A DNA stretch of 35,043 bases from assembly GCF_000003605.2 (NCBI RefSeq), contig NW_003128869.1:208009-243051 (forward strand), given 5' to 3'. The DNA comes from Saccoglossus kowalevskii (taxonomy: Eukaryota; Hemichordata; Enteropneusta; Harrimaniidae). Positions within the stretch are counted from its first letter, which is position 1. Every line of letters starts with the position of its first letter. The notes under the pieces are model-generated. The model saw only the letters and a list, made by a program, of their open reading frames with translations, ran no database searches and was not told where the DNA came from. Below are positions 12,191-24,505 of the stretch, one piece after another. A program made the position numbers and the translations under genes.

Positions 12191-12200
12191 GGGGGGGGGG
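12191..12200. repeat. poly-G run (10 G)
   Basis: A mononucleotide run in otherwise AT-rich DNA. The equivalent place in copy B reads CCCGCAGTTGG, so the run expanded in copy A. Its exact length may be an assembly or sequencing uncertainty. Confidence 0.8.
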
Positions 12201-13240
12201 CGTAATTTCATACATATGACTATACGGGCGAAATGTTTCCTAAACAGTTTCAGTGATTATTAGATTTAACTGAGAGTCATTTTCTGTCATTTATCACAAA
12301 ATTATTACAAACCCTATGATTGGAGTACCATTTCAGTAAAATCAGCTGATAATCTGGAATTAAAGAATATAAAACAGAATTCATTGTCTTAATTAGTAAA
12401 AAAAATTAGTAGTTAGAGGTCTTATTTACGCAACTCGAGTGTCGTGATGTAAGAATTTCAAATTTATTTCTTGAAGAAAATGCCAGACGATACAATCAAA
12501 TTTCGAAACTTGTGTCTTATATGAGAAGGTATATATGATTTCTACTAGCAAATTATCACTAAAACAATGGAATCAAAGAAACATATTATATTTATTAGTC
12601 ACAAGATACATACTGCAGTTTCTAATAATAATTGTTATGTTATTGACGCTAGGCTAGATTATTGTGTCGTAGATATTACGCTTCTTCGAAACGAATTAAA
12701 ATATCTGCCGGAATACAGTGTTCAGCGCCCACTATGGAATAGTCACAAATTGTATACCAGTTAATAAATATTTAGTTATTATAACACATGAATGATCATG
12801 AGTTGTTGTACAATATATATTTTTTTAATTTAGGAAGTATTACGGTTGCAACTATGTGCTACAGACTCGTTGCATTGGTAATGTGCAATGTGGTACTCGG
12901 TCATTGAAACGACGTGTCAAGCATATGCGTATCCACAGCTTTGAATTACAAATACTAAATTACTGCATCCTTATTTTCCAATGCTCAAATTGAGTAGTGT
13001 TTCAATTATTAATAATTGACTTACAGAATATAAATAGCCACCTGTCGGCCCTCTAGGCCATTCGATTGTCAAACTGCCATAAACGATAGTTCTGTCAAAG
13101 AAGCACGCACGAATGAAAGACGTGGCGGACACAGTCTCTTTGTTGTTAAAATAAACACACTGATATGTTCATGTTATGTTGATGAGTGATATCAATATTT
13201 AACTCCACTTCAATCGCTGCGGCTGATTCACTATTTAGAT

Positions 13241-13450
13241 ATGTTTGTTTGTTTCGCGGGTGCAGTGGTATTCTTGCACAGTATTAGTTCCGTCCTCACT
13301 GAAACAAGACATATACAGGTTCTTTTGTGTTGTGTATTTATTTTGTTCATGTTGATACTACTGGCTTATTACTCGTGCAAAATTCGAATTTCCAATCGCA
13401 AAAATACGCAACTAGCACATGGGAACCAGTCTGAATATGTTTCATTTTAA
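13241..13450 (+). CDS. hypothetical 69-residue two-hydrophobic-segment peptide
   Basis: The ATG frame at 13241 gives an N-terminal hydrophobic stretch (MFVCFAGAVVFLHSISSVL) and a second span (about 26-45, VLLCCVFILFMLILLAYYSC). A basic polar tail ending in SEYVSF and a TAA stop follow. The pattern resembles a signal peptide or first span plus a membrane anchor. It lies only in the part of duplication copy B that has no counterpart in copy A. A 69-codon frame is not rare in DNA this AT-rich, and T-rich DNA translates to hydrophobic residues by default, so this may well be chance. Confidence 0.15.
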   Translation: MFVCFAGAVVFLHSISSVLTETRHIQVLLCCVFILFMLILLAYYSCKIRISNRKNTQLAHGNQSEYVSF

Positions 13451-13544
13451 TTGGCGCGAGCAAAAACAAATTGGATTCAAGGTAATTTAAGTTCAAATAA
13501 CCAAATGCATAATACTGTGTAGTTATTAAGTATTATTTATAAGT

Positions 13545-13690
13545 TGTGTTATCCATTTGACATGCAATTAATCTATGTGTATTTAATCTGTTATGCGTAC
13601 AGCGAATTACTCAGACCAATGCTATTAAGGTATGCACCACAAAAGCATCTAATTTCTACAAAACGTATCAAATGTATTCACTGGGAATTG
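13545..13690. repeat. 146-bp identical core of the duplication, copy B
   Basis: Identical to 11319-11464. The frame that is open in copy A is closed here directly after the block by TAA (GAATTG|TAA). Confidence 0.75.
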
Positions 13691-16600
13691 TAAAGAAACA
13701 AATCGACTCACTGATCTTCCCCCGGCAAACATTCAAGCTGAAGTGTTTTTTTTTTCAGTCTTTAATAAGATTTGTATACGATCCAATTTGTAAACATTTA
13801 TTCGGTTCACGTTTTTTACTTAAGATTGCTTTTTGAATGTAATAATCATATAAATTCATTTAGTAATAACAATTAGTAAGAGTTGTCTAAACTAGTTAAT
13901 GCAGCATCTCCTTACAATGTTTAATTATCTATTTTTTCTGCTTGCGTTGTCGTCTAGATTTGTGATTTGCTATTATATTATAATCTATATGGTATATTTC
14001 CAAGCAATTTGTATTACATTTATAAACATGCGTTTATCTGATTCCCCAGGGGATGTTTATCTCAAATATTTGCATATGTATTTTGTTTCAAAGTGACAAC
14101 AATCTGGTTGGCTAAATAAGGTAGTCAATTCACAATTTCAGAAAACATATAAGTGTCGTTTGATATTTATGTCTACTGAACAGAGAAGTTATATCTTGGA
14201 TCTTCTTTATTCACATTTTTTTGAAAAAAAAATATGTTCTTTTAATAAGCACAGAAGTTTTCGTGAACATATCTGCGTTTCGATATAGTCAGTTAGCATT
14301 TGGTTTGAAATTAAATTTATGGATTTCGGGTAGATTATTTTATGCAGATACTTTATGCATGAACTTTGTGTGAACTATTTGTTTGAAAAATCACGTCATT
14401 GTACCAACCCTGCAATGTGTTATCGCATTGTATAACATTACATTGACTGTTTCACTTTAACTCCGGTCTTCATTGTCAGCAATCTACTTCCCTGGTTGGT
14501 TATCGTCGCAATCATAATTACCGTTTGTTTGTTTTTTATCGTGTTTCTGTTTTCCTAGAACTGCCATTTATCAGCCACTTATCGGTTGCCTCCCGCAGTT
14601 GGCGTAATCTTTAAAATCTTATTGTACTAATCCCTCATAATGACAATATATATTTACATAACGCGACTCTTTTTGTAACTTCAGCTAGGGTAGCTGATGA
14701 CAGCCATATATACAGCAGTGGACATAATAGTGTGTCCGTTGCATGTACGCTTTGAGTCTGGAAACGTGTGTAATATACAAGTTTATTAAAACCGCGTTTG
14801 GTTTTTGTTGTTTGTAGCCGTGTCTCATTTCGGTAACAATGCGTTTTAACTTTATCGCGCGTTATACTATACGAGTTACAGTACAAGGAGTGAAACAAAC
14901 TCAACAGACAAGGTACCACTCGTAGAGTACGCGCGTGAACCAATAGAGTACTCGCGCTAGTGTCTATAAAGTTTTAACGCAGTACTACTGGTAATGCTGC
15001 ATCATAATCGCCACCCACTACAGTGTCTTAATTACTCGGTGAACAACGAAAACGAAGATAATATTATGAAGCAATCATAACATATAATTACTATATAATA
15101 GATCGTCAAATTTAATATTACATGTAAAACAACGTTAACGTGCATCTCTAAATTCGTCGGAGTGGCCTCTCGGTTAACAATTGCTTCTCAGATTCAACTT
15201 GTGTGCAATATTGACCCTATACATAGTAGCTAATCAGTGGATTTATGACGTAAAAGTGACGTCACAAGCAATGTTTTAAGCTTGGAATACAATTGTGCTA
15301 GTGATTGTCATCATTAATATAAACAGTTGGCTTTGGATGATCGAAATACGTGTTAGTTATCAAATTCCAATTCCAACAATTCATTCAATCAATTTATAAT
15401 ATATTAGAATATATAAGATTTACACCTTACTAATATCCCATCTTTTCCCATATTTTGATTTTACATCTTCATGACAATTGTTCACCAATGGTACCAATTC
15501 TGTCAAAATGAAAAAAATGTCAATTGTGCTAGGTTTATTTTCACTTGATTTAAATGTTTATTTATGCAAATTGCCAAATTTTTTACCTTTCCCATTTGAA
15601 ATTAGTAAAATTAGAATAGAGGTGTTGCAGGTGGCATGGCAACCGATTAGTTTAATTCGCTCACAAATGGTTTTCGTATATCCTGCCATTAAAATAACAT
15701 TTCAGGTTCGGAAGACAATTTGCAAAAACGGAATCAATTCTGACTTGAATTCACAATTGTAGTAATGTGTTTATAAGCCCGGTGTCGCAGTATTCTGGGT
15801 TACTATTTATACTAGATATGATTGTATTATTTGAGTATGATTGGAAAAATGCACATTTTAAAACTATACAAGAATTTCCCAAAATTCGCTTTCAGAGCTA
15901 ACAAAACACATATAAACTTTGAATAGTCAAGTCTTTGTAGAATATAGTTTGCATATAAATTACCTAAATTCGACTTTCATCCTCAAGTATGTTGACATAA
16001 ACTGTACATACCTTTTTGTCTGATGACATTTTAAAAACATGAATCTTGGGAAATATCTCGTTTACTGGAATGTTTTTTGATTGTGTGTGCGTGTTTCTCA
16101 TTTGTCTGGTACATTAACATTGATATGCATTTGAGCGATCGGACTATGGGCTGTATACATAACGTTCATATTATACCCGGGAAAACAGCAATGGTATTTT
16201 CTTTGTGTAAGCCGGTATGTGATTAGACACACTCGAAACAGGAAATCTGGGTTCGTAATGACACTAGGCTATTTTAAATAGACTGGAATGCAACATATAA
16301 ACAACATTCGGCATATTAAGTGAGTGGAGAAATACTGACTATTTTAAGAAATACAAAATGACCCGAGGAAATATAACTTAATGCTGCGCCTTGCTGACTG
16401 CAGTGAGCAGATAATTACATTATACGTACGTTGACTAAGTTTACGGTAAAACAACTGTGTTTATGCAGCCACAAGATTTTATTTATATGCAAAATACGTT
16501 TTCACAGAGAGCCATAGATGTGTTATTCCCATAATTTGTTTTTTCATTGTGCGTTTCTGTATTTTTCGTGCCAAATTTCCACACTCCCATCGGAAAAAAA

Positions 16601-19600
16601 CAATACAACAATACTACAGTGAATGTTGTATCGTAGTACACTGTTCGTATTTATTCATATTGTACGTCTATTGTGCAATTTGCAGAGGATCTCCAATCAA
16701 CGGATGCCCAATCTGATTAATTTTTGTTCATTGTTATTCTAAAAATGACTTTTTTTGCACATTATTTTTCTTTCATACGTCTTTTGGAAATTGATTCTTC
16801 CTGCATATGACTTTGATACATGATAATATTATATTTCAAATAGAATTTATTCAATTCATAAATAGTCATAGACTTCCCGGGTTTTCTACATTTCGTGTTT
16901 AGGGGTTTTCCATTCCATTGATGTACATTAAAATACGCAGAGATCAGCAGTACAAGTGGTATTTGAGCAGATATAAATTTGAATTAACTAGAATAACTCA
17001 ACGCAGAATTGATGGAGTTATTCAAATACATGATTTAAGTTTGTTTTCAAGATCGTAGTTTTAATTTTAAGGTGTAATTATACAATGAGACAACGAGATA
17101 AAAAACGGATACTACAAAATCGTATTTGTAATTTGCGTATGTAGTTATTTTCGTATCGAGAAATAACCTGAAGCTGCAAGGATTGCAATCAATTATTAAT
17201 GATCTTAGATGTTTTCTTTTCGATACTAGGAAAATAAAAAATTGAAGTTAGTATTGATGCTAATCGCACAAGATATTTTAAACCGCACTGGTCACTATGG
17301 TGACTAATTCATAGTTCATAAGACATACATCGGCTGGGTTGTAATAATAAATCTCCGTTGTAAAACAGTAATTATTTCCACGAAGAACAGTGATAATATT
17401 TTTGCTAGTTTCCGACACAGACGCGAATGTATTCAATCGAATCACGTTCCCAATTTCGTGATACATATCGAATTAAATAACAATTGTACATCAATAAAAG
17501 ACGCCATTGTAAACGAAATTACTTGGATGTGTAGTCGGGATATAACATATTGGGTTTTATTCATATTTAATCCTCGCAAGAATATTGGAATTACATTCTA
17601 GTTAATTTATTTTAACACATTATTATTCTGGAAATAATAATTGTTTATTACTTTGAGCGTTGCGTTATTTCGTCTCCAGGGTTTATCTTAATTATTAGTA
17701 TTCAGTTAGTGCATTATCATATAACTTTAATTACTTCCCATATATTGTCAGTGATTATTATCTTTCAGTTCATACCATATAGCCTTTAAACAAACAACTA
17801 CATATTTTACTTGATTTCCATTGTTATACTCCGGCGAAGTAATTGACAGCGCGAGTAGCCAGTTAGCGACTCCGTTGACGCTGCTGATTGTTTGCGTTAA
17901 TGAGAGACAACTCAATTGAACATAAACCTCCCCATTGCACACTTTATAGAAGCTGGTCTAAAAGTGTGAGTGCGTTGTTTAAGGGATGAGTTACTTTGTG
18001 CAGCGAAGACGTAAATAAGGCATGGCTTCTTAGTGGTCAGTGTCAATGTCAACAGATGCTGGAAATTAAGGAACGACTTGTAGATGGAGAAATTATATTG
18101 ACCTAGTTCTTCAAATTAATTAAAGAATTAAAGCCAGTGTATAAGTAGATAACATCACATGAAATCCGGAAGTTGTTTTGGGTTACCCCCTCACCCCTCT
18201 ATCTCTTGGCGTTTCCAAATATACCATTCTGAGCCCAATCACAAATATGGAGAATTACAGATACGTTCTACTGAGAAAACGGTGAATATTTGGAATTGTT
18301 AGTCGATATTTGCATCGATTTTATATGGACTCGGTGGCGTTGGTTTTAGTAGTCAGTATACAAGGGTGAATGTAACAATAGCCTTTTGCATATTACTGTA
18401 CATTATGCAACCATGTACAGTTATATTCACACACGTTTATCATTATAACCCTGATTGTCATTTTGGGATTAAGCAGGCTAAAACGGCTTCAACAACACAG
18501 TCGTCGATTATCGCTCTAATACTTTGTTTTCGTGGAAATGTCCTACCCAAATCAAGCCAAGTATTCATCAAACTAGCGTTTGTTTAGCTTAAGTGACAGT
18601 GGTGTATGTTTCATATACGTTGCTGGATGCTACGTTTTCATAACAAAGTTAAAATCAAAATGCTAAAAAATGGGTATACATTTCGTAGTATGAATGTAGC
18701 GTATTTGCACGTGTCTCCGTGTAACACCGGAGTACTGCGCATTACGTCCACTGATATTTACATATACGTGTGTGTGTTAAAATAGCCATAATAATTATTT
18801 ACATTTAAATCTCTGTTGACATATGTTGTTTACGCTTCATGCCATTTGTGCATGTATAAGAGGACAGACCTGTGTAAATAGTTTAAATTAAAAACGGATA
18901 TTGGGCATTGATGAGATTCAGTCATAATACACAGATACCCTGTCCAATCTAATTGTTATTTTAACAGCAAATACAAGATCAAATAACACCAGGCTAATAT
19001 GAATAGGGGCATTTTATTCAAAAATTCGGTAGTTCCACGATAAGTAAAAACATACACAATATATTTCGTTAGTGTACACATATATATAATAATGGTTATT
19101 AGACAGCTGGTGTTGTTATAAACAGTGTGTATTGAGAAAACCTTGCTCCACGGTGGTTATTTAGATAAACTCGGTGAACTCTGTTACCGTATTTCTGAAA
19201 TGTGATCTGGTGTTATGTTGTCCTCTGGCGTAATTGCGGTAACATGCAACGTGTATCGTTTAACGGGTATGGCATGAATTCGGATTGGAATATCGGGTTC
19301 GCGAGTTGCACTCCAAATACAAATTGTGGTCGTGGCCCGGGGCTACTAGTACGATACCAACGGGTCGATATATCACACCCGTTCGTGTTTTTGCAACTTG
19401 GAGTCTGTGATGGAAATTACTCAAATCGCATTGGTTATTGACCAACCAAATATGTAATATGCTAATCAATTACGCTATATCAAAAACACGTGGGTTTAAA
19501 GAACACGAATTAAGTTGATTTTCTTATTGTTACTGACAGCATGAAATGAATCTGCATTTATCGCCATGTGTAGGAAAAGCATCATTACTATCCATCCATC

Positions 19601-19873
19601 ACTTGATGTACTCAAGTCCCTGTAGCCATCATTTACAATTACAATATAACAGTCAATTTGGCTACGAGATGTAGAATGATTCTCTGGGGTAGTATTATTA
19701 ATGATAGTGATTACCATAATTGCAATTACCATATATAATACGAGTTTGAATTTGTAGTTTAACTTATAGGTTGAATTGACCAATCTAATCACATTTATTA
19801 TCACTAGTAAATAATTATAAATGTCAATGTTTTCACGTCCTATTTCGGAAAAACCGCTGATTTGATAACTTAC

Positions 19874-19991
19874 CCTCTTCCAATTCTGCCTCTGTGACTT
19901 GCTGGGCCACTACCGCTGTACAGAGCAGAAGCATGCACAGAACGTGAAACGAATCCAGAGTATGAGTCGTGTACACCGTTAAGCGGCACAT
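19874..19991 (-). CDS. LDLa-domain type I membrane protein, coding exon 1 (signal peptide)
   Basis: The ATG at 19991-19989 opens a 118-nt coding stretch ending at a strong donor, GAAGAGG|GTAAGT, in phase 1. It encodes a signal peptide with hydrophobic core FHVLCMLLLCTAVVA and a likely cleavage before QQ (VVA-QQ, about residue 29/30), then an acidic linker VTEAELEE. An in-frame stop (TAA) lies two codons upstream, so this is the first possible start unless an exon joins in between. The Kozak context is weak (C at -3). The choice of frame is supported by phase: this frame splices in register to LDLa module 1, whereas the overlapping 63-codon frame from ATG 20061 would hit a stop a few codons into that exon. 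The join over 16 kb is inferred from phase and architecture. Confidence 0.65.
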
Positions 19992-20185
19992 GTGTTATGG
20001 TAAATACCAACACTATCGGTAAAACTGTACGATCACTGTGGTACGCATTCCAAAATGACATCTACCATTAATTAATCTCGACGACGGATAAGTTCATCAT
20101 AAGATAGGATTCACTCAGACTCATTTAAAATACAGTAATCGCCGATATTTCTGCAGTCCTCCGTATCAGTGTTGTCCTTTCACAT
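19992..20185 (-). other. LDLa gene 5' UTR, part in the signal-peptide exon
   Basis: On the minus strand a strong acceptor (GATTTTTTTTATAG|ATG) places an exon start at 20185. The exon then runs continuously to the donor at 19874. Several upstream ATGs occur, including ATG-TGA at the first base and ATG at 20061 opening an overlapping 63-codon frame, so translation of the main frame may be dampened or need leaky scanning. A partner 5' exon is listed next. Confidence 0.4.
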
Positions 20186-20320
20186 CTATAAAAAAAATCA
20201 TCACAGAATAAATTGCTTCTTAAGACTACTACTGTACGGCTGATACATCCAAATGAACAGTATCCATATATCCGACTTCGTGTAACAGCAACCTAATGTC
20301 AGAGACACGATTATACTTAC

Positions 20321-20460
20321 ATTCACTTGTACCACTGCCAAGTGATAATATCCTACTGCTAAAATACGGCAATAACGTCAAGAACCCCTAAGTTGGTGTT
20401 TATTGGCACGCCAATGCGGCTATACTGCATCAATGGACACATACGTCAGAGAAACGAATA
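20321..20460 (-). other. possible 5'-most untranslated exon of the LDLa gene (left end approximate)
   Basis: The minus strand reads GTGAAT|GTAAGTATAA, a near-consensus donor starting at 20320. Together with the acceptor ending at 20186 it defines a 135-nt intron. The 5' limit of the exon and the promoter are not determined. No TATA box is evident. Confidence 0.3.
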
Positions 20461-22908
20461 ATTGCCACAAGCTGTCTCTCCAGGATAATGCGACCATGCA
20501 TATACCTGTCTAACTCAATGCTAATGAAATTTAACAACGATTCGTGCAAACAAAAATTATATTATATTATAAGTTGTTAATAAACACGTAATTCTGAGAG
20601 CGTGTATGAATGTGACAGACTCAGTACTTGAACTGGAATTAAGTATTCACAAATTGATATTATTACGAATAATCAATCAATCATTCGTTCAATTAAACAA
20701 TCTATCAATTAGTCGATCGATCACACGGTCGAGTTGTATTTATATTGTATAACAGCACTTTATTATACTGGGAATGCTTTCCACAAACTCGACAGTGTTA
20801 GCCATTTCCCAGTTAATTTATACATCAGACACAAATATTTGTAGTAGTAAAATTATCCAAAATTTTACATTAAGCATTATCATATGAATAACTGTGATAT
20901 TTGTGTGCACCTTCTGTTAGTCCTCGTTCTGAAGACGTTGGGAATGACCACGTGTGTGCGTCCGTCCGTTGGTATCCAACCATATCTCACACATGCTTAG
21001 GCCGATCAAGTTAACATATACAAAGCATGTACATGCATTTGTTTCATGATCCGATTCCAGATGGCCGAATGGCAGCCATTTTAATGCCAAAAGTAGCATT
21101 AAAACCACGCATTTTCACAATTCTGGAACCGGATCTCAGTCGCACATGGGCATAAGCTGTTCAAACTTGGTGCATACGTTAAACATAATGGGACATTGAT
21201 ACACTAGTACAAGGTGCCATTTTTTTCAAAGAACACAGTGCAAACCTGCCAGATCTGTATATTCGACATACCTGTAACCATCACGCAAACATCCGAAATT
21301 ATGTCGAACAAATGCTCATGCATTTTGTCACCTTAAATCCAAAATGCCCGTATTAATCGAGTTTAAATTTCACAAATACTTCACAAATGATATGTATATG
21401 ATATTGACAATGACTTATTTTAGCTGTGGTATTACGCTGCAATGTTCGATCTACACATTCATTCTAAGGCAACAGTCTCATTAAAATTGTTTACAAATTC
21501 AACTTGCGTATTCATTCGCTAGTATTACATCTGTTACAGTAATTTGACGAATTAAGTGCTCTGCCACATTCGAGTAACTCTGCCCTCTACGCCCGATCAC
21601 TTGTTCGAAATCAGTCAGTAAACATTATTATTGCCAATGGCGTTCCAATATGCTAATGAGGTAGTTCGCTAATACCGAAAATAAGATGTGATATTCCGCG
21701 AAGCATTAAGTGTTCGTATCAACACTGCTTCTTGTATAACATGTTATCGCACCTATTTTAAATTTCTATAAATCATCTATACATCTTAATCATTGTGTTG
21801 TAACTGCCGTGTTATTTGAGATTTGAATTACGTCATTCTGACAATGCGTTTGTTTTATTGAAACACTCCATCGTCAAGAAATGACGTCATGATAAGACAC
21901 ACATACTACAGTATGATGGAATCAGAACGATTTTAGCTGACAGGGGAGATATATACCTATATATCAATGTCGATGACCATTCAATCCCATTATATTTTAA
22001 TCCCTATTTATTTTGTTTCGATATAATGAAGTGAATAAAGTATATGAACATGTGAGAAACCCGGATGTAATTATATGATGTACTCTACAGAGAAAGGTGG
22101 TGTACCTTGATAATGGCAAGATCAAAAGTCCTTTTGATATCCCATTGTATGACAATATTGAGTCACCGCATGAATAAAACAAACCCCAAGACGATTAATA
22201 TGCTATTGAGATGCAATTCTTGTATTCATTCAAATGATATACGGGTAATAGAATGTATGACATGACGATGATCAATGAAGTGTCACTCTCTGAGATATTA
22301 ATACATTTAATACGCAGATGGTATTTGAGTCAATGACACGTGCACAAATCGTGAAGTAAGAATATTATATAAGCCATATATTGCATAACTATATCACGTA
22401 CAACTATCATAGATTATTGTATACAGTTAGATTAGCTAGATTGAATTGTGTAAGGTATATATCTTATTACTGTACTGTAGCTATACAATTTATTTTTGTA
22501 TTTTATCGAGCAAAAAAATTAAAATTTCATACGAGTTTTTTTATTGCATAACAAAAATTCACATATGATATGCTATGCCATTTAAACGGTCTTCAAATAA
22601 CTGTAGTGGTTCATACTCCGAAATAATGATACATTCTACGACTCTGCTGATGATAAGAAATCACATAGTTCAATTTTAATGCAGCTGCCAGACGTTATTT
22701 GAATTTCATTCTGGATTTCATGGAGGTTTCTCAACCGATGTCTCATCCAACTTTAATGATTGTTAGATCTTAGAGTGCACACGGTCAGCCAGTACACAAA
22801 TTCATCAAATTATGGTCTGTTTGGAATGATCTAAGCAAGTGATTTTAAAATACATACATATACTGGTCCATTGGTTTGTTGTACAAGAGTAGTAATCTTT
22901 CGGTTTGC
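20461..22908. other. AT-rich intergenic stretch, nothing recognised
   Basis: Only short chance-level frames are present. No RNA gene, repeat family or exon with paired splice signals could be supported on either strand. Confidence 0.5.
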
Positions 22909-23091
22909 GAAGAATTTATCCTACATGACATTCTATTCTTCACTTCACCCAAACACTGTACCAACTTTCCTGGTTAGAAAAGAATTGATCCTACATGACA
23001 TTCTTTTTTTCCATCCTTTAATAAATCTTCACCCAATCACTTTGCCAACTTTTACGTGTAGCCAAGAATTGATCCTACATGACATCAAGTC
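22909..23091. repeat. degenerate tandem repeat, about 71 and 84 bp period
   Basis: Three copies of AAGAATT.ATCCTACATGACAT start at about 22910, 22980 and 23064. The spacers share CTTCACCCAA.CACT and CCAACTTT. An 81-codon frame (22871-23116) crosses the array, but copy 1 is read in a different frame from copies 2 and 3, which argues against a coding repeat. Confidence 0.65.
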
Positions 23092-23689
23092 AAGTGAATT
23101 TATTAATTTGTTGTGACTTTTTCAGTAGTTTTGATTTCTGTATATTGTTATTTTGCTATCTCCAAACACAAACATACTATTTTACAATGAGATGGATCGA
23201 TATGCCACGTTACCAGCTTCTCATAGTGTTTGTAACGTTTAATATTTCACAATATTCGATGTAATTTATACTCAACAATAAATGTATTAATGAAGACTTT
23301 AAGTATAGTTTGCCATGCAAGAAAACATCTATCACAAATTACATCAAAAAAATACACCCATCATAAGTCGTGCATTATTCTCTCCAAATACAGAGTGTAA
23401 CTCGTTTTACACACGTTTCCTCTGATATTTAATGTTTTATACAGTTCTAATAAAGTACCATGACTGCTCATTTACATTCTAATATAACATATGGGAACGG
23501 GCATATTGTTAATCCGAAAAATAATTTAGAATTCGACGTCAATGTAGTACTTTCTCCAATGTATAAAAATGTGGTCGTATTTCACCATTGTTCTTTGTAC
23601 TTTGCTACATTGTAAATAGGGACAATTGTTATTTACTGCTCAATCGAAACTGACAATGAGTTTGAACTATGACCAATCCATGACCAAGT

Positions 23690-24245
23690 TTATATATGTC
23701 TAAAATTAGAAACTATGCAATTTGCTTGCTTTTGTTTATTCAGGGTAAGAACTGTATTCGAGTATGGAGGATTACTAAAGCAACAACGAGTGAGTCGACA
23801 TTAACATCAGCTAGATTGACGAGGGGAGCTGCAGTCAAATGGACTATCGGCCCGGGGTCAGTTAATGCAAATCACAGTATGGGGACGTTTTTAGCTGTTG
23901 GGTCTATATTGGCGTATAGATTTGCTTGCATTTAGGTCCAATATCAGGTTTGCCTGCCTAGGATGGAGCCTGGGGAATGATTATCTGTTGTTGTTTTTTT
24001 AATTTCCATGTATTTCGCTTTAGTACTTTAATTAATGAATCCGGGCGATGGGATTCAACCTATAACTGAATAAATTTAGTGACAATTTGGTCTCTGATGG
24101 GATATACAAAATCACTATTTGGTCTATAATCGGGTACGGTTTTTGAGGTGAAAATGGTCTATGTTGGAGTCTGGGGTTTTATTTCCCTGCCGCACACCCC
24201 TACCAAACTGAAAGGCCAGTGACCCCCCGGGATGTCAACATACCG
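23690..24245. other. higher-GC block, probably an old interspersed repeat
   Basis: This block is richer in GC than its flanks. It has internal echoes (ATTTGGTCTCTGATGGG at about 24086 and ATTTGGTCTATAATCGGG at about 24117) and a C-rich end (CCGCACACCCC, GACCCCCCGGG). A 79-codon plus frame (23696-23935) matches no family I recognise. The texture suggests a decayed dispersed repeat, but no terminal repeats or target duplication were found. Confidence 0.3.
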
Positions 24246-24505
24246 CCCAATCTTACTACTCTGATTAATCATCATTCTGGACTCGTTTATGGTTAGTGAT
24301 TATATTAGATCAGACATGGATTGGATTTACTGTTAAACCTATTAAGCGGACTATCTGTATCTCATCTCAGTGAACGTCCTTATCGCCTGGTACCGATTAC
24401 CGTACTTACCTCTAGTCTACCAACTTATGAAGCTAATCTACGATTGCTGAGTTCCCAAAACACGGCAGAAACCCCAACCCCAATATACACAATGTATGGG
24501 AGCTG

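Larger units (their letters stand above)
10485..12205. repeat. tandem segmental duplication, copy A
   Basis: This segment is collinear with copy B (12250-14610). Landmarks in the same order in both are: TTTTCTGTCATTT.TCACAAAAT (10518 / 12279), CTGGAATTAAAGAATATAA (10577 / 12353), CCAGTTAAT.AATATTTAGTTAT (11021 / 12757), CAAATTGGATTCAAGGTAATT (11255 / 13468), a 146-bp identical block (11319 / 13545), TAGTAATAACAATTAGTAAGAG (11630 / 13861) and ACTCCGGTCTTCATTGTCA (12061 / 14460). Outside the block the copies are clearly diverged, with many indels. Confidence 0.8.
12250..14610. repeat. tandem segmental duplication, copy B
   Basis: Diverged copy of 10485-12205. It is longer by about 0.6 kb because of two stretches with no counterpart in A, at roughly 12841-13105 and 13150-13450. 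The second contains a 69-codon open frame with two hydrophobic segments. Confidence 0.8.
3698..19873 (-). other. intron 1 of the LDLa gene (about 16 kb)
   Basis: Inferred from the phase-1 donor at the end of the signal-peptide exon and the phase-1 acceptor before LDLa module 1. No further LDLa-type exon (CDGxxDC pattern) was found on this strand between them. The intron holds the microsatellite at 4.41 kb, the YY1-like cluster at 5.05 kb and the tandem duplication at 10.5-14.6 kb, listed separately. The rest is AT-rich (5.6-10.4 kb and 14.6-19.8 kb), and I see no supported gene, tRNA or long repeat in it. Additional unnoticed small exons cannot be excluded. Confidence 0.55.

Noticed and set aside
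19870-20061. 63-codon minus frame from ATG 20061 as the signal-peptide start
   Set aside because: It leaves the exon in phase 2 and would meet a stop a few codons into the LDLa exon. The overlapping frame from 19991 has a better signal peptide and the right phase.
22871-23116. 81-codon frame spanning the 22.9-kb tandem repeat
   Set aside because: The repeat copies are not read in one common frame, so it is not a coding repeat.
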